Assembly: GCA_945903655.1 (NCBI GenBank)
Contig: CAMDOY010000031.1
Coordinates: 1-18,665 of the forward strand
From: Rhizobium sp. Q54
GTDB taxonomy: Bacteria > Pseudomonadota > Alphaproteobacteria > Rhizobiales > Beijerinckiaceae
Direction: 5' to 3'
DNA: 18,665 nt
A program made the position numbers and the translations under genes. A model generated the notes under the pieces. That model was not told where the DNA came from and did no database searches. It worked only from the letters and a program-made list of their open reading frames with translations. Within the stretch, counting starts at the first letter, position 1; each line of letters opens with the position of its first letter. Positions 1 through 7,387 of this stretch are shown one piece after another.

Positions 1-482
1 GAACTGTCCCGCAACCATAGGCGCCCGGCAAGCCCGCGCCGCGCCAACTCTTCCAGCAACCAGTCCCGCACCCCCGGCAAGACCTGCACATGCTGATGGC
101 CATCGACGAAATCGGGGGAGCGGCCCATGGCGTCCTCGAAAGCGTCGAGCTGGCGGGCGATTTCCGCCCGCACTTCGTCAACCGGCAAGCGGCGCGCTCG
201 CGCGGCCTTCAGGAAAGGGCCGAGCCTGGGGAAGACCCCCGAAGGCGCAAGCGTAGGCATGGCCCCCAGCGGCGCGCCAAAGGTCAGGTTGAGGTGCAGG
301 CCGATGTCGGCGCGGTCCGAAAAAGCCGCCACATCGGGCGACGCCTCTTTCCAGAGGGGGCGGTTGGTCATGGCGCCGGTCGCGTTCAGGCGCCCCTTGC
401 CGAGGGCGTCGAGAATGCCGCGCGTGACGCCGGGCGAGAGGGCGTAGTCATCGGCGCAGAGTATGAAGGGGCGCAGGCTCAC
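1..482 (-). CDS. ChbG/HpnK-family carbohydrate deacetylase (YdjC-like), 3' end cut by window edge
   Basis: Partial gene: 160 complete codons are visible and the C-terminus lies beyond base 1. The reading begins MSLRPFILCADDYALSPGV and shows the family hallmarks: the N-terminal ADDY motif (D11, D12), GLHLNLT (H63) and DGHQHVQVLPGV (H129, H131), which are the expected divalent-metal ligands. Known members remove N-acetyl groups from sugars such as chitooligosaccharides (ChbG), and HpnK belongs to hopanoid loci. Nothing here fixes the substrate. The GTG start at 482 is the only candidate near the motif, because an in-frame TAG lies four codons upstream; a GGGGG stretch just before the GTG may serve as ribosome binding site. 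The gene begins 34 bases after the stop of the upstream metallo-hydrolase on the same strand, so the two are probably cotranscribed. The family call is strong; the substrate is unknown. Confidence 0.9.
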   Translation of the reverse strand, partial: MSLRPFILCADDYALSPGVTRGILDALGKGRLNATGAMTNRPLWKEASPDVAAFSDRADIGLHLNLTFGAPLGAMPTLAPSGVFPRLGPFLKAARARRLPVDEVRAEIARQLDAFEDAMGRSPDFVDGHQHVQVLPGVRDWLLEELARRGLAGRLWLRDS

Positions 483-516
483 GCCCCCTGTCTAGCACGG
501 GCGCGCTCGCCTTGCA

Positions 517-1338
517 TCACGCGGGGTTGTAGGCGTAGCCGGTTCCCTTGCGGGTGAGATAGCCCAGCCCCGGCGCCGCCACATGGGCCCCCGCCACGGC
601 CAGGCCCTCGTTCGCCACCATATCGAGCATGCGCAGGCGCGAGCGGCGGGCGAGGTCGGGATCAAGATCGTATTTCACTGTGGAGTCGGGATGGGCGATC
701 TGGATGTCGGAGAAATGCACCAGATCCCCCCAGGCGACGAAGGCGTTCTTGCCCGTGCCGATGCGCCAGCAGGTATGGCCGGGCGAATGGCCGGGCGCCA
801 TCATGGGGGTGCAGCCCACCATCACCTCGCCATCGCGCATGCGCCGCACCCGGTCCATATAGGGTTTCAGGTTGATCCGGTTGCGGGCGCGCTGGGCCCT
901 GATCTTGTCGCTCTCGGACCCATCGTTATCGGCCATCCAGAAATCGAATTCCTCGGCGTGAACGAGGATCTCCGCATTGGGGAACAGGGCAGCGCCGGAA
1001 GCGTCCACCAGCCCATTGGCGTGATCGGGATGGATATGGGTGATGACGATATGGGTGATGCTCTCCAGCGCATGGCCCGCCGCCCTCAGATTGGCGGGCA
1101 GCTTGCCCATGGTCGCCTGCATGGTGTCGCCAGCGCCCGCATCGATCAGCACGGTGGCGCCGTCTTTCTGGAACAGGAAGTTGTTGATGGGGATATAGAC
1201 GGACCCATCCTCGCCCGCGCCGGTCAGCGCATTGGCCTGGGCCTTGTCCATGCCCAGCACGAAGTCGGTGGAGGTCTTGAGGATGCCGTCGGTAAAAGAC
1301 TTCAGCTCAAATCCGCCAATCTGAAACACATCCGACAT
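517..1338 (-). CDS. Metallo-beta-lactamase-fold metallo-hydrolase (lactonase-like)
   Basis: A 273-residue soluble protein with no signal peptide. All ligands of the dinuclear zinc site of the MBL superfamily are visible: THIHPDHANGL (H101, H103, D105, H106), GHSPGHT (H188), WGDL (D205) and AGAH (H252). This arrangement is shared with N-acyl-homoserine lactonases and related hydrolases, so hydrolysis of a lactone or another ester-like bond is plausible, but the substrate cannot be read from the sequence. The ATG at 1338 is preceded on the minus strand by GGGAG at a suitable distance. It is divergent from the GMC oxidoreductase at 1536 and is followed after 34 bases by the ChbG-like gene. A lactonase acting on the product of the neighbouring oxidoreductase is possible but is inference only. 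Confidence 0.88.
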   Translation of the reverse strand: MSDVFQIGGFELKSFTDGILKTSTDFVLGMDKAQANALTGAGEDGSVYIPINNFLFQKDGATVLIDAGAGDTMQATMGKLPANLRAAGHALESITHIVITHIHPDHANGLVDASGAALFPNAEILVHAEEFDFWMADNDGSESDKIRAQRARNRINLKPYMDRVRRMRDGEVMVGCTPMMAPGHSPGHTCWRIGTGKNAFVAWGDLVHFSDIQIAHPDSTVKYDLDPDLARRSRLRMLDMVANEGLAVAGAHVAAPGLGYLTRKGTGYAYNPA

Positions 1339-1535
1339 GGTTCGCTCCCTTGTGCGAAGGCCCAGACTGGAAACGGGTAAGTCTTGCGCAACGGCGGATG
1401 AAACGACCGATGAACCAGGCTTTTGCGCTCCGCAAGGCGGTGACGAGCTATTTTTTACTTGCTTCGCGTTCTCGCAAGGGGAAACACTGATGTCAACAAT
1501 CGCCTGAGGCGATGACAGGTCAGGGGACCAGAGAC
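1339..1535. promoter_or_regulatory. Divergent promoter region with two TTGCG/CGCAA inverted repeats
   Basis: This gap separates the minus-strand metallo-hydrolase from the plus-strand GMC gene and must hold promoters in both directions. It contains the 8-base palindrome TTGCGCAA at 1384-1391 and a related interrupted inverted repeat, TTGCG-CTC-CGCAA, at 1423-1435. Their shared half-site and position suggest operators for one regulator, though no regulator gene is in view. A possible plus-strand promoter pairs TTGCGC (1423-1428) with AGCTAT 17 bases later; the match to consensus is poor. The gap also holds a tiny reading frame at 1490-1507. Confidence 0.4.
1490..1507 (+). other. Five-codon ORF (MSTIA) upstream of GMC gene
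   Basis: ATG at 1490, preceded by AAGGGGAA at a good ribosome-binding distance, reads only MSTIA and stops with TGA at 1505-1507. It lies upstream of both candidate starts of the GMC oxidoreductase. It could be a chance ORF, a leader that delivers ribosomes to the next start by coupling, or a relic start site. Peptide production is not claimed. Confidence 0.25.
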
Positions 1536-3143
1536 ATGGCGGGACGCGTATTCGATTACATCATCGTGGGCGGCGGCTCGGCGGGCTGCGTGCTGGCCCA
1601 TCGCCTGAGCGAGGATCCCAAGACCAGCGTGCTGCTGCTGGAGGCGGGCGGGCGCGATAATGATCCGCTGATCTCCATTCCGCTCGGCATGGGCAAGATG
1701 CACCAGCATCGCCTGCACGACTGGGGCTACGATACGGAGCCGGAGCCCAATCTGGACAACCGCAGGCTGGAGGCCATGCGCGGCAAGGTGCTGGGCGGCT
1801 GCTCCTCCATCAATGTGATGGCCTATACCCGCGGCCATCCCAATGATTTCAACCGCTGGGCGAAAGAGGGCGCGAGCGGCTGGGGCTATCACGACGTGCT
1901 CCCCTATTTCCGCAAGGGCGAAACCTGGGAGGGCGGGGAGAACCAGTGGCGCGGATCCCATGGGCCGGTCGGCACCCAATCGGCCAAGACCAAGGACCCC
2001 ATCTTCGATTCCTGGATCAAGGCTGGCCAGCAGGCGGGCTTTCCAAAGGTGGACGACTACAACACTGGCGAGCAGGAAGGCTTCGGGCGCGGGCAATACA
2101 CGATCCGCGATGGCCGCCGCTCCTCCTCCGCCCGCGCCTATCTGCGGCCCGTGCTGCACCGGACCAATCTGACGGTCGAGACCAAGGCCCATGTGCTGCG
2201 GGTGATGCTGGAAGGGCGCCGCGCCACGGGAATCGAATTCGTCCAGAAGGGCCGGACCGAGCAGGTGCGCGCGGCGCGCGAAGTGATTCTTTCCGCTGGC
2301 GCCTTCAACACGCCGCAGCTTCTGATGCTCTCTGGGATAGGCCCCGCCGACCATCTGGCCTCCGTGGGCATCAAGACCCTGCTGGATCTGCCCGCCGTGG
2401 GCGCCAATCTGCAGGACCATCTGGGCATCTGGATCACCTGGAAGCGCAAGAGCCCCGGCACCTTCCACCGGGAAATGCGCCTCGACCGCATGACCCTGAA
2501 CATGATCCAGGCCTATTTCTTCGGAACCGGCGCCGGAACCGTGGTGCCCGGCGGCTTGCACGCCTTCGTGAAGACACAGGCGGGGCTGGACGTGCCGGAC
2601 ATCGAGTTCATGTTCCATACGGTTCCGCCCCAGACCCGGCTCTGGCTGCCGCTGGTGCGCCCGGCCTATCAGGACGCCTACGCCATAAGGCCGACCCTGC
2701 TGCATCCGGTCAGCCGGGGCCATATCCGCCTGCGCTCGGCTGATCCGCGTGATCCCATCAAGATCATGTACAATTTCTTCAGCGCGCCCGAGGACCTGCC
2801 GCGCCTGCGGGAGGGCTTCAAGCGCGCCCGGGAGGTCGGCGAACAGGCGGCCATGGAAGATTACCGGGCGCTGGAGGCCAATCCCGGCCCCAAGGTCAAG
2901 ACCGATGCGGAAATCGACGCCTATATCCGCCGCACCGCCATGACCGCCCATCACCCCTCCAGCACCTGCCGCATGGGCCATGACGACAACGCGGCGCTGG
3001 ACCCGCAAATGCGGGTGCGGGGCATCGAGGGGCTGCGGGTGGTGGACGCCTCGGCCATGCCCGATCTGGTCTCGGCCCATATCAACGCCTGCGTGCTGAT
3101 GATGGCGGAAAAAGCCTCGGACATCATCAAAGAGGCGGCATAG
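1536..3143 (+). CDS. GMC-family FAD-dependent oxidoreductase (choline dehydrogenase-like)
   Basis: A 535-residue flavoprotein. The N-terminus carries the Rossmann FAD motif GGGSAG (residues 12-17), followed by the acidic ELEAGG-type strand end seen here as LLLEAGG. The GMC signature 2 appears as GAFNTPQLLMLSGIG. Two C-terminal active-site histidines are recognisable: the HHPSSTCRMG block (H473) and SAHINAC (H515). The second position is His rather than the Asn of choline dehydrogenase and oxidase, so oxidation of an alcohol other than choline is likely. The family oxidises primary alcohols, polyols or sugars. I chose ATG 1536 because AGGGGA at 1522-1527 is well spaced for it and the FAD motif follows at the usual distance; an in-frame ATG at 1512 would add eight residues. 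The substrate is unknown. Confidence 0.9.
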   Translation: MAGRVFDYIIVGGGSAGCVLAHRLSEDPKTSVLLLEAGGRDNDPLISIPLGMGKMHQHRLHDWGYDTEPEPNLDNRRLEAMRGKVLGGCSSINVMAYTRGHPNDFNRWAKEGASGWGYHDVLPYFRKGETWEGGENQWRGSHGPVGTQSAKTKDPIFDSWIKAGQQAGFPKVDDYNTGEQEGFGRGQYTIRDGRRSSSARAYLRPVLHRTNLTVETKAHVLRVMLEGRRATGIEFVQKGRTEQVRAAREVILSAGAFNTPQLLMLSGIGPADHLASVGIKTLLDLPAVGANLQDHLGIWITWKRKSPGTFHREMRLDRMTLNMIQAYFFGTGAGTVVPGGLHAFVKTQAGLDVPDIEFMFHTVPPQTRLWLPLVRPAYQDAYAIRPTLLHPVSRGHIRLRSADPRDPIKIMYNFFSAPEDLPRLREGFKRAREVGEQAAMEDYRALEANPGPKVKTDAEIDAYIRRTAMTAHHPSSTCRMGHDDNAALDPQMRVRGIEGLRVVDASAMPDLVSAHINACVLMMAEKASDIIKEAA

Positions 3144-3169
3144 CACCGTTCAAGCATGGGAACCTGAAC

Positions 3170-3200
3170 GGGCGGGGCGCTTGCGAAAGGCGCGCCGCCC
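3170..3200 (+). terminator. GC-rich hairpin after GMC gene, no T-tract
   Basis: The 11-base arms 3170-3180 and 3190-3200 pair with one mismatch around a 9-base loop. No run of T follows, so it may be a weak or Rho-assisted terminator, an mRNA-stabilising hairpin, or chance in GC-rich DNA. It sits between the GMC stop and the glycosyltransferase start, where a transcription-unit boundary is expected. Confidence 0.3.
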
Positions 3201-3246
3201 GCATAGGTCTGAACCATCGGCTATTGGCGCCGACGGAGGATAGGTC

Positions 3247-4248
3247 ATGGCAGAGGCCGGAGTGAAGGCGCGCCCGCAGATCGGGGTCGTCATTCCCGTC
3301 TATAACGAGGCGGACAATATCGAGGGGCTGGTGCGCCGCCTCGTGCCGGTGCTTGAGCGCGTCTCCACCTCCTTCGAGGTCGTCTTCGTGGATGACGGCT
3401 CCCGGGACGGCACCATGGCGGCTCTGCGCAAAGTCAACGCCGCCGACCCCCGCCTCACCGCCGTGTCTTTCTCGCGCAATTTCGGCAAGGAGATCGCCAT
3501 CGCGGCGGGCCTTGACCATTGCGACGCCGACGCCGTCATCATCATGGATGCGGATCTCCAGCATCCCCCCGAGGTGATCGAGGCCTTCGTCGCCAAATGG
3601 CGCGAGGGGTACAAGAACGTCTATGGCCAGCGCAACGACCGCATCAACGAGAGCGCGACGCGGCGCATGTTCGCGCGCAATTTCTACAAGATGTTCTCCA
3701 TGTTCGGCGAAACGCCCCTCCCCGAGGGCGCGGGCGATTTTCGCCTGCTCGACCGGCAGGCGGTGCTCGCCCTGCGGGCCATGGGCGAGCGCGCGCGCTT
3801 CTCCAAGGCGCTCTACGCGTGGATCGGCTTCAAATCGGTTGGCGTGCCCTTCGATGTGGCGGAGCGGGCCTCCGGCACATCGAAGTTCGACATTGGCAAG
3901 CTGACCCGCTTCGCCCTCGACGGGCTCATGTCCTTCTCCACCCTGCCGCTGATGGTCTGGACCTATGTGGGCATGATCGTTTCGGTCATTTCTCTCGCCA
4001 TGGCCCTGACCTTCATCGTGCAGACCCTGGTCTATGGCGTGGATGTGCCCGGCTACGCCTCGCTGATCGTCTCCGTGACCTTTCTGGGGGGCATCCAGCT
4101 TTTGTCTCTGGGCGTGCTGGGCGAATATATCGGGCGCATCTTCGCCGAGGTGAAACGCCGCCCGTTATATCTGGTCGCCGAGCGCCTGGGGGCGTCGGGC
4201 GAGAGCGACCATGCCCCCCTGCCCCTGCGCCACGACAAACGGGTCTAG
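3247..4248 (+). CDS. Family 2 glycosyltransferase, DPM1/GtrB-like, membrane-anchored
   Basis: A 333-residue protein with an N-terminal GT-A domain and a C-terminal membrane anchor. Visible motifs are VVIPVYNEADN (about residues 14-24), VVFVDDGSRDGT (45-56) and IIMDADLQHPPE (98-109), which holds the DxD metal site D101/D103. Two hydrophobic segments lie near residues 233-262 and 268-292, followed by a basic stretch, EVKRRP. This architecture is typical of enzymes that move a sugar from a nucleotide sugar to polyprenyl phosphate on the cytoplasmic face of the inner membrane (GtrB, ArnC, DPM1 type). The sugar cannot be inferred. The start is supported by GGAGGA at 3235-3240. The stop is three bases before murJ, so translational coupling and a shared envelope role are plausible. 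Confidence 0.9.
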   Translation: MAEAGVKARPQIGVVIPVYNEADNIEGLVRRLVPVLERVSTSFEVVFVDDGSRDGTMAALRKVNAADPRLTAVSFSRNFGKEIAIAAGLDHCDADAVIIMDADLQHPPEVIEAFVAKWREGYKNVYGQRNDRINESATRRMFARNFYKMFSMFGETPLPEGAGDFRLLDRQAVLALRAMGERARFSKALYAWIGFKSVGVPFDVAERASGTSKFDIGKLTRFALDGLMSFSTLPLMVWTYVGMIVSVISLAMALTFIVQTLVYGVDVPGYASLIVSVTFLGGIQLLSLGVLGEYIGRIFAEVKRRPLYLVAERLGASGESDHAPLPLRHDKRV

Positions 4249-4251
4249 CGC

Positions 4252-5823
4252 ATGCTGGGCAACCTCTTCTCCGTCGCGGGCTATACCTTGCTCTCGCGGG
4301 TGACGGGGTTCGCGCGCGATGTGATGCTGGGCGCCGTGCTGGGCGCGGGCATGCTGGCGGACGCGTTCTATGTGGCCTTTCGCCTGCCCAACCATTTCCG
4401 CGCCATCTTCGGCGAAGGCGCCTTCAACGCGGCCTATGTGCCCTCCTATTCGCGGGTGCTGGAGACGCAGGGCGCGTCAAGGGCCAAGCAGTTCGCCAGC
4501 CAGATCGCCAGCCTGCTGCTGATCTCGCAGATCGTGCTGCTGGCGCTGGCCTGGCTCTTCATGCCGCAACTGGTGGCGCTGCTGGCGCCGGGCTTTGACG
4601 CGGACCCGGAGAAATTCACCACCGCCGTCGCGCTGACGCGCATTACCTTTCCCTATCTGCTCTTCATCACCCTGGTGACCCTGCATTCGGGAACGCTGAA
4701 CGCCCAGCGCCATTTCGCCGCCGCCGCCTTCGCGCCAGTGCTGCTCAATCTCGCCATGGTGGGTGCGCTCGCGCTGGCCTTTCTGTTTCCCACAGCGGCC
4801 CATGCGGCCGCTTGGGGCGTCACGATTTCGGGCCTGCTGCAATTGCTGCTGGTGATGGCGGCGGCCCGGCGGGCCAATGTCATGGCGGGTCTGGCCAGGC
4901 CGCGGTGGAGTGCTGATGTGAAGCGCTTCTTCACCACCATGGGGCCTGCGGTGATCGGCTCGGCGGGGGTGCAGATCGCCCTCTTCGCCGACACCATCAT
5001 CGCCTCAATGCTGCCCACCGGAAGCGTCTCCTCCATCTATTACGCGGACCGGCTCTACCAACTCCCCATCGGCGTCATCGGCATCGCAGCGGGAACCGTG
5101 CTGCTGCCGGAGATGAGCCGACGCTTCGCCGCAGGGGACGCGGCTGGCGCCTTCCAGGCCCAGAACCGGACCATGGCGATCACCATCGCGCTTTGCGCGC
5201 CCTTCGCGGTGGCCTTTCTGATGATCCCCGACGCGATCATGCGCGGGGTCTTCCTGCGCGGCGCCTTCACGGCGGAGGCGGCGCAGGCCTCGGCGCTGGT
5301 GCTGGCTGCCTATGGGTCTGGCCTCATGGCGGTGGTGCTGATCCGGTCGGCGGTGGCGAGCTTCCAGTCGCAGGGGGACACGCGAACCCCCATGCTGGTC
5401 TCGCTCTGCGCCGTGGCGCTGAATGTTCTGGTGAAGCTGTTTCTGTATCAGCCCTTCGGAGCCGCAGGCCTCGCCTTCGCCACCTCGCTGGGCGCCTGGC
5501 TGAATTTCGGCGCCCTGACCTTCCTCGCCCTGCGGGCGGGCCACATGAAGCTGGACCGGGATTTGGCGAAGGTAGGGTTGGCGGTGGCGGGAGCGTCTGG
5601 CGTGCTGGCGCTGGTGGCCCTGTTCTGGGCGACGCCCGCCAGGATGATCGCAGGCGCGCTCGGGCTCTTCCAAAACGAAATCGAACTCGCGGTGCTTGGG
5701 CTGGCGGGGGCTGGCGCCTATGGGCTGGCGCTCTATGGCGCCCTGAGCCTTCTGGGCGTGCCGCTTCGACGGGCGACCAAGGCCACCCCACCAACACCTG
5801 CGCCGGGGGACGCCCATGATTGA
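4252..5823 (+). CDS. murJ: Lipid II flippase MurJ
   Basis: A 523-residue polytopic membrane protein of the MviN/MOP family, long enough for the usual 14 transmembrane helices. The N-terminus reads LLSRVTGFARD with R16 and R22, and D37 lies in MLADAF; with an offset of two these match the essential R18, R24 and D39 of E. coli MurJ. The EGAFNAAYVPSYS and QGDTRTP motifs are also typical. MurJ moves lipid II, the peptidoglycan precursor, across the inner membrane. It starts three bases after the glycosyltransferase and overlaps the dehalogenase by eight bases, so coupled translation through 3247-6475 is likely. Since murJ is usually essential and single-copy, this block is probably core chromosome. 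Confidence 0.95.
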   Translation: MLGNLFSVAGYTLLSRVTGFARDVMLGAVLGAGMLADAFYVAFRLPNHFRAIFGEGAFNAAYVPSYSRVLETQGASRAKQFASQIASLLLISQIVLLALAWLFMPQLVALLAPGFDADPEKFTTAVALTRITFPYLLFITLVTLHSGTLNAQRHFAAAAFAPVLLNLAMVGALALAFLFPTAAHAAAWGVTISGLLQLLLVMAAARRANVMAGLARPRWSADVKRFFTTMGPAVIGSAGVQIALFADTIIASMLPTGSVSSIYYADRLYQLPIGVIGIAAGTVLLPEMSRRFAAGDAAGAFQAQNRTMAITIALCAPFAVAFLMIPDAIMRGVFLRGAFTAEAAQASALVLAAYGSGLMAVVLIRSAVASFQSQGDTRTPMLVSLCAVALNVLVKLFLYQPFGAAGLAFATSLGAWLNFGALTFLALRAGHMKLDRDLAKVGLAVAGASGVLALVALFWATPARMIAGALGLFQNEIELAVLGLAGAGAYGLALYGALSLLGVPLRRATKATPPTPAPGDAHD

Positions 5824-6475
5824 GCCCGAGATCTTCGTCTTCGACGCATATGGCACGCTTTTCGACGTCCATTCCGCCGTGGCCCGCCATCGCGAGGCCC
5901 TTGGCCCGCAGGCGGACCGCCTGTCGGACCTCTGGCGGGCCAAGCAGCTCGAATATACCTGGACGCGCAGCCTCATGGGCGCCTATCGGGACTTCCGGGC
6001 CCTGACGGCGGATGCGCTGGACCATGCGGCGGCCCGCTGCGGCGGCTTGCCAGAGGGCCTGCGCCTGCCCCTGCTCGAAGCCTATGAGACCCTCGACGCC
6101 TTCCCCGATGTGATCCCGACCCTCGAAGCCCTGAAGGCGCGGGGGCGCAGGATCGCCATCCTCTCCAACGGCGCGCCGGGCATGCTGGCCAGCGCCATCC
6201 ACTCGGCGGGGCTGGCGACGCTGATCGACGTTTGCCTCTCGGTGGATGAGATCATGGTCTACAAGACCGCGCCGGAGGCCTATCGGCTGGTGCTGGACCG
6301 CTTCAGGGTCCGGCCGAGGCAAGTCTCCTTCCAGTCCGCCAACCGCTGGGACATCGCGGGAGCGGCGCGCTTTGGGTTCCACACGGTCTGGATCAACCGG
6401 GGCGGCCTGCCCGATGAATATCAGGATCTGGCGCCGGGCCGCATCCTGCCCGGGCTTTCCGGGCTTCTGCCCTGA
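5816..6475 (+). CDS. Haloacid dehalogenase, type II (L-2-haloacid dehalogenase family)
   Basis: A 219-residue HAD-superfamily protein. Nearly the whole catalytic set of L-2-haloacid dehalogenases can be placed: nucleophile D10 in FVFDAYGTLFD, T14, R41 in LWRAKQ, S117 and N118 in ILSNGAP, K150 in VYKTAPEAY, and S174, N176 and D179 in SANRWDIAGA. R41 and the SANRWD block distinguish type II dehalogenases from generic HAD phosphatases, so hydrolysis of short L-2-haloalkanoic acids to D-2-hydroxy acids is a real possibility. The ATG overlaps the end of murJ by eight bases and has GGGGGA at 5805-5810. Its place between murJ and panC is odd for a catabolic dehalogenase; a housekeeping role on another small acid is possible. 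Confidence 0.88.
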   Translation: MIEPEIFVFDAYGTLFDVHSAVARHREALGPQADRLSDLWRAKQLEYTWTRSLMGAYRDFRALTADALDHAAARCGGLPEGLRLPLLEAYETLDAFPDVIPTLEALKARGRRIAILSNGAPGMLASAIHSAGLATLIDVCLSVDEIMVYKTAPEAYRLVLDRFRVRPRQVSFQSANRWDIAGAARFGFHTVWINRGGLPDEYQDLAPGRILPGLSGLLP

Positions 6476-6536
6476 GCCATCCCCCAGCGTCGAAAGTCGG
6501 CTTGCGATTGGCCGCATTTCGGCCCAAAAGGCGAAT

Positions 6537-7385
6537 ATGACAACGACCCCCCTTCTGCCAGACATCGCCGCCCTGCGCGCCCAGACCCGCCTGTGGCGGC
6601 AGGCGGGCGAAAGCATCGCGCTCGTGCCGACCATGGGCGCCCTTCATGCCGGGCATATCTCGCTGGTGGAACTGGCGAAAACTCGGGCGAAGCGGGTGGT
6701 GGCGACCATTTTCGTCAACCCCACCCAGTTCGCACCGACCGAGGATTTCGCCAAATATCCCCGCACGCTGGAGGCGGATATCGCGAAATTGGCTGCGGCG
6801 GGCGCCGACGCCGCCTTCACCCCAAGCCCGGACGAGATCTATCCGGAGGGCTTCTGCACCTCGATCACCCTGCGCGGCCCCGCCACCGCCGGTCTCGAAG
6901 ACCGCTTCCGCCCCACCCATTTTCAGGGCGTCGCCACCGTGGTCGCCAAGCTGCTGCTGCAGGCCCTGCCGGATGTGGCGATCTTCGGCGAGAAGGATTT
7001 CCAGCAACTGGCGGTCATCCGCCAGATGACGGCGGACCTGAACATTCCCGTGGAGATTCTGGGCGCCCCCACCATGCGCGAAGCCGATGGCCTCGCCATG
7101 TCCTCCCGCAATATCTATCTGAACGAGGAAGAACGCGCCGTTGCGCCCATGCTCCATCGCTGCATGAGCCGGGCCGCCCAGCGCATCCACGATGGCGAGG
7201 CCATGGAGGCGGCCTTGGCGCCCGCCCGCAGCAAGCTGATGGCGGCGGGCTTCGAGATCGACTATCTTGAGGTGCGCGACGCCGCCACGCTCGCCACCGT
7301 GCAGGGCCGCTACCGCAAGGGACTGCGGATGCTGATCGCCGCCAGGCTCGGGCGCACAAGGCTGATCGACAATATCGAGGTGTGA
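6537..7385 (+). CDS. panC: Pantothenate synthetase
   Basis: A 282-residue enzyme that joins pantoate and beta-alanine using ATP, the last step of pantothenate (vitamin B5) synthesis, in the cytoplasm. The HIGH-like motif is in PTMGALHAGH (residues 31-40), and FVNPTQFAP, FGEKDFQQLAVI and MREADGLAMSSRN are the family's ATP- and pantoate-binding blocks. The frame is open upstream to 6246, but that would overlap the dehalogenase; ATG 6537 gives the standard length and conserved N-terminus. Its ribosome binding site (AAGGCG) is weak. The end overlaps or abuts panB, giving the order panC-panB, the reverse of the E. coli panB-panC order. Confidence 0.96.
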   Translation: MTTTPLLPDIAALRAQTRLWRQAGESIALVPTMGALHAGHISLVELAKTRAKRVVATIFVNPTQFAPTEDFAKYPRTLEADIAKLAAAGADAAFTPSPDEIYPEGFCTSITLRGPATAGLEDRFRPTHFQGVATVVAKLLLQALPDVAIFGEKDFQQLAVIRQMTADLNIPVEILGAPTMREADGLAMSSRNIYLNEEERAVAPMLHRCMSRAAQRIHDGEAMEAALAPARSKLMAAGFEIDYLEVRDAATLATVQGRYRKGLRMLIAARLGRTRLIDNIEV

Positions 7386-7387
7386 GC

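Noticed and set aside
90..557. Plus-strand ORFs across the left edge
   Set aside because: They lie opposite the clear ChbG/HpnK reading on the minus strand, have Arg/Gly/Ala-rich low-quality translations and no family motif.
1455..3146. 563-codon minus-strand ORF opposite the GMC oxidoreductase
   Set aside because: It is antisense to a gene with full FAD and GMC motifs; its translation is rich in His, Gln, Gly and Arg, as high-GC shadow frames are.
6246..6536. Upstream extension of the panC frame
   Set aside because: It would overlap the dehalogenase and add about 97 residues absent from PanC; ATG 6537 fits the family start.
5324..6634. 436-codon minus-strand ORF over murJ, the dehalogenase and panC
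   Set aside because: It covers three well-supported plus-strand genes and shows no motif or ribosome binding site.
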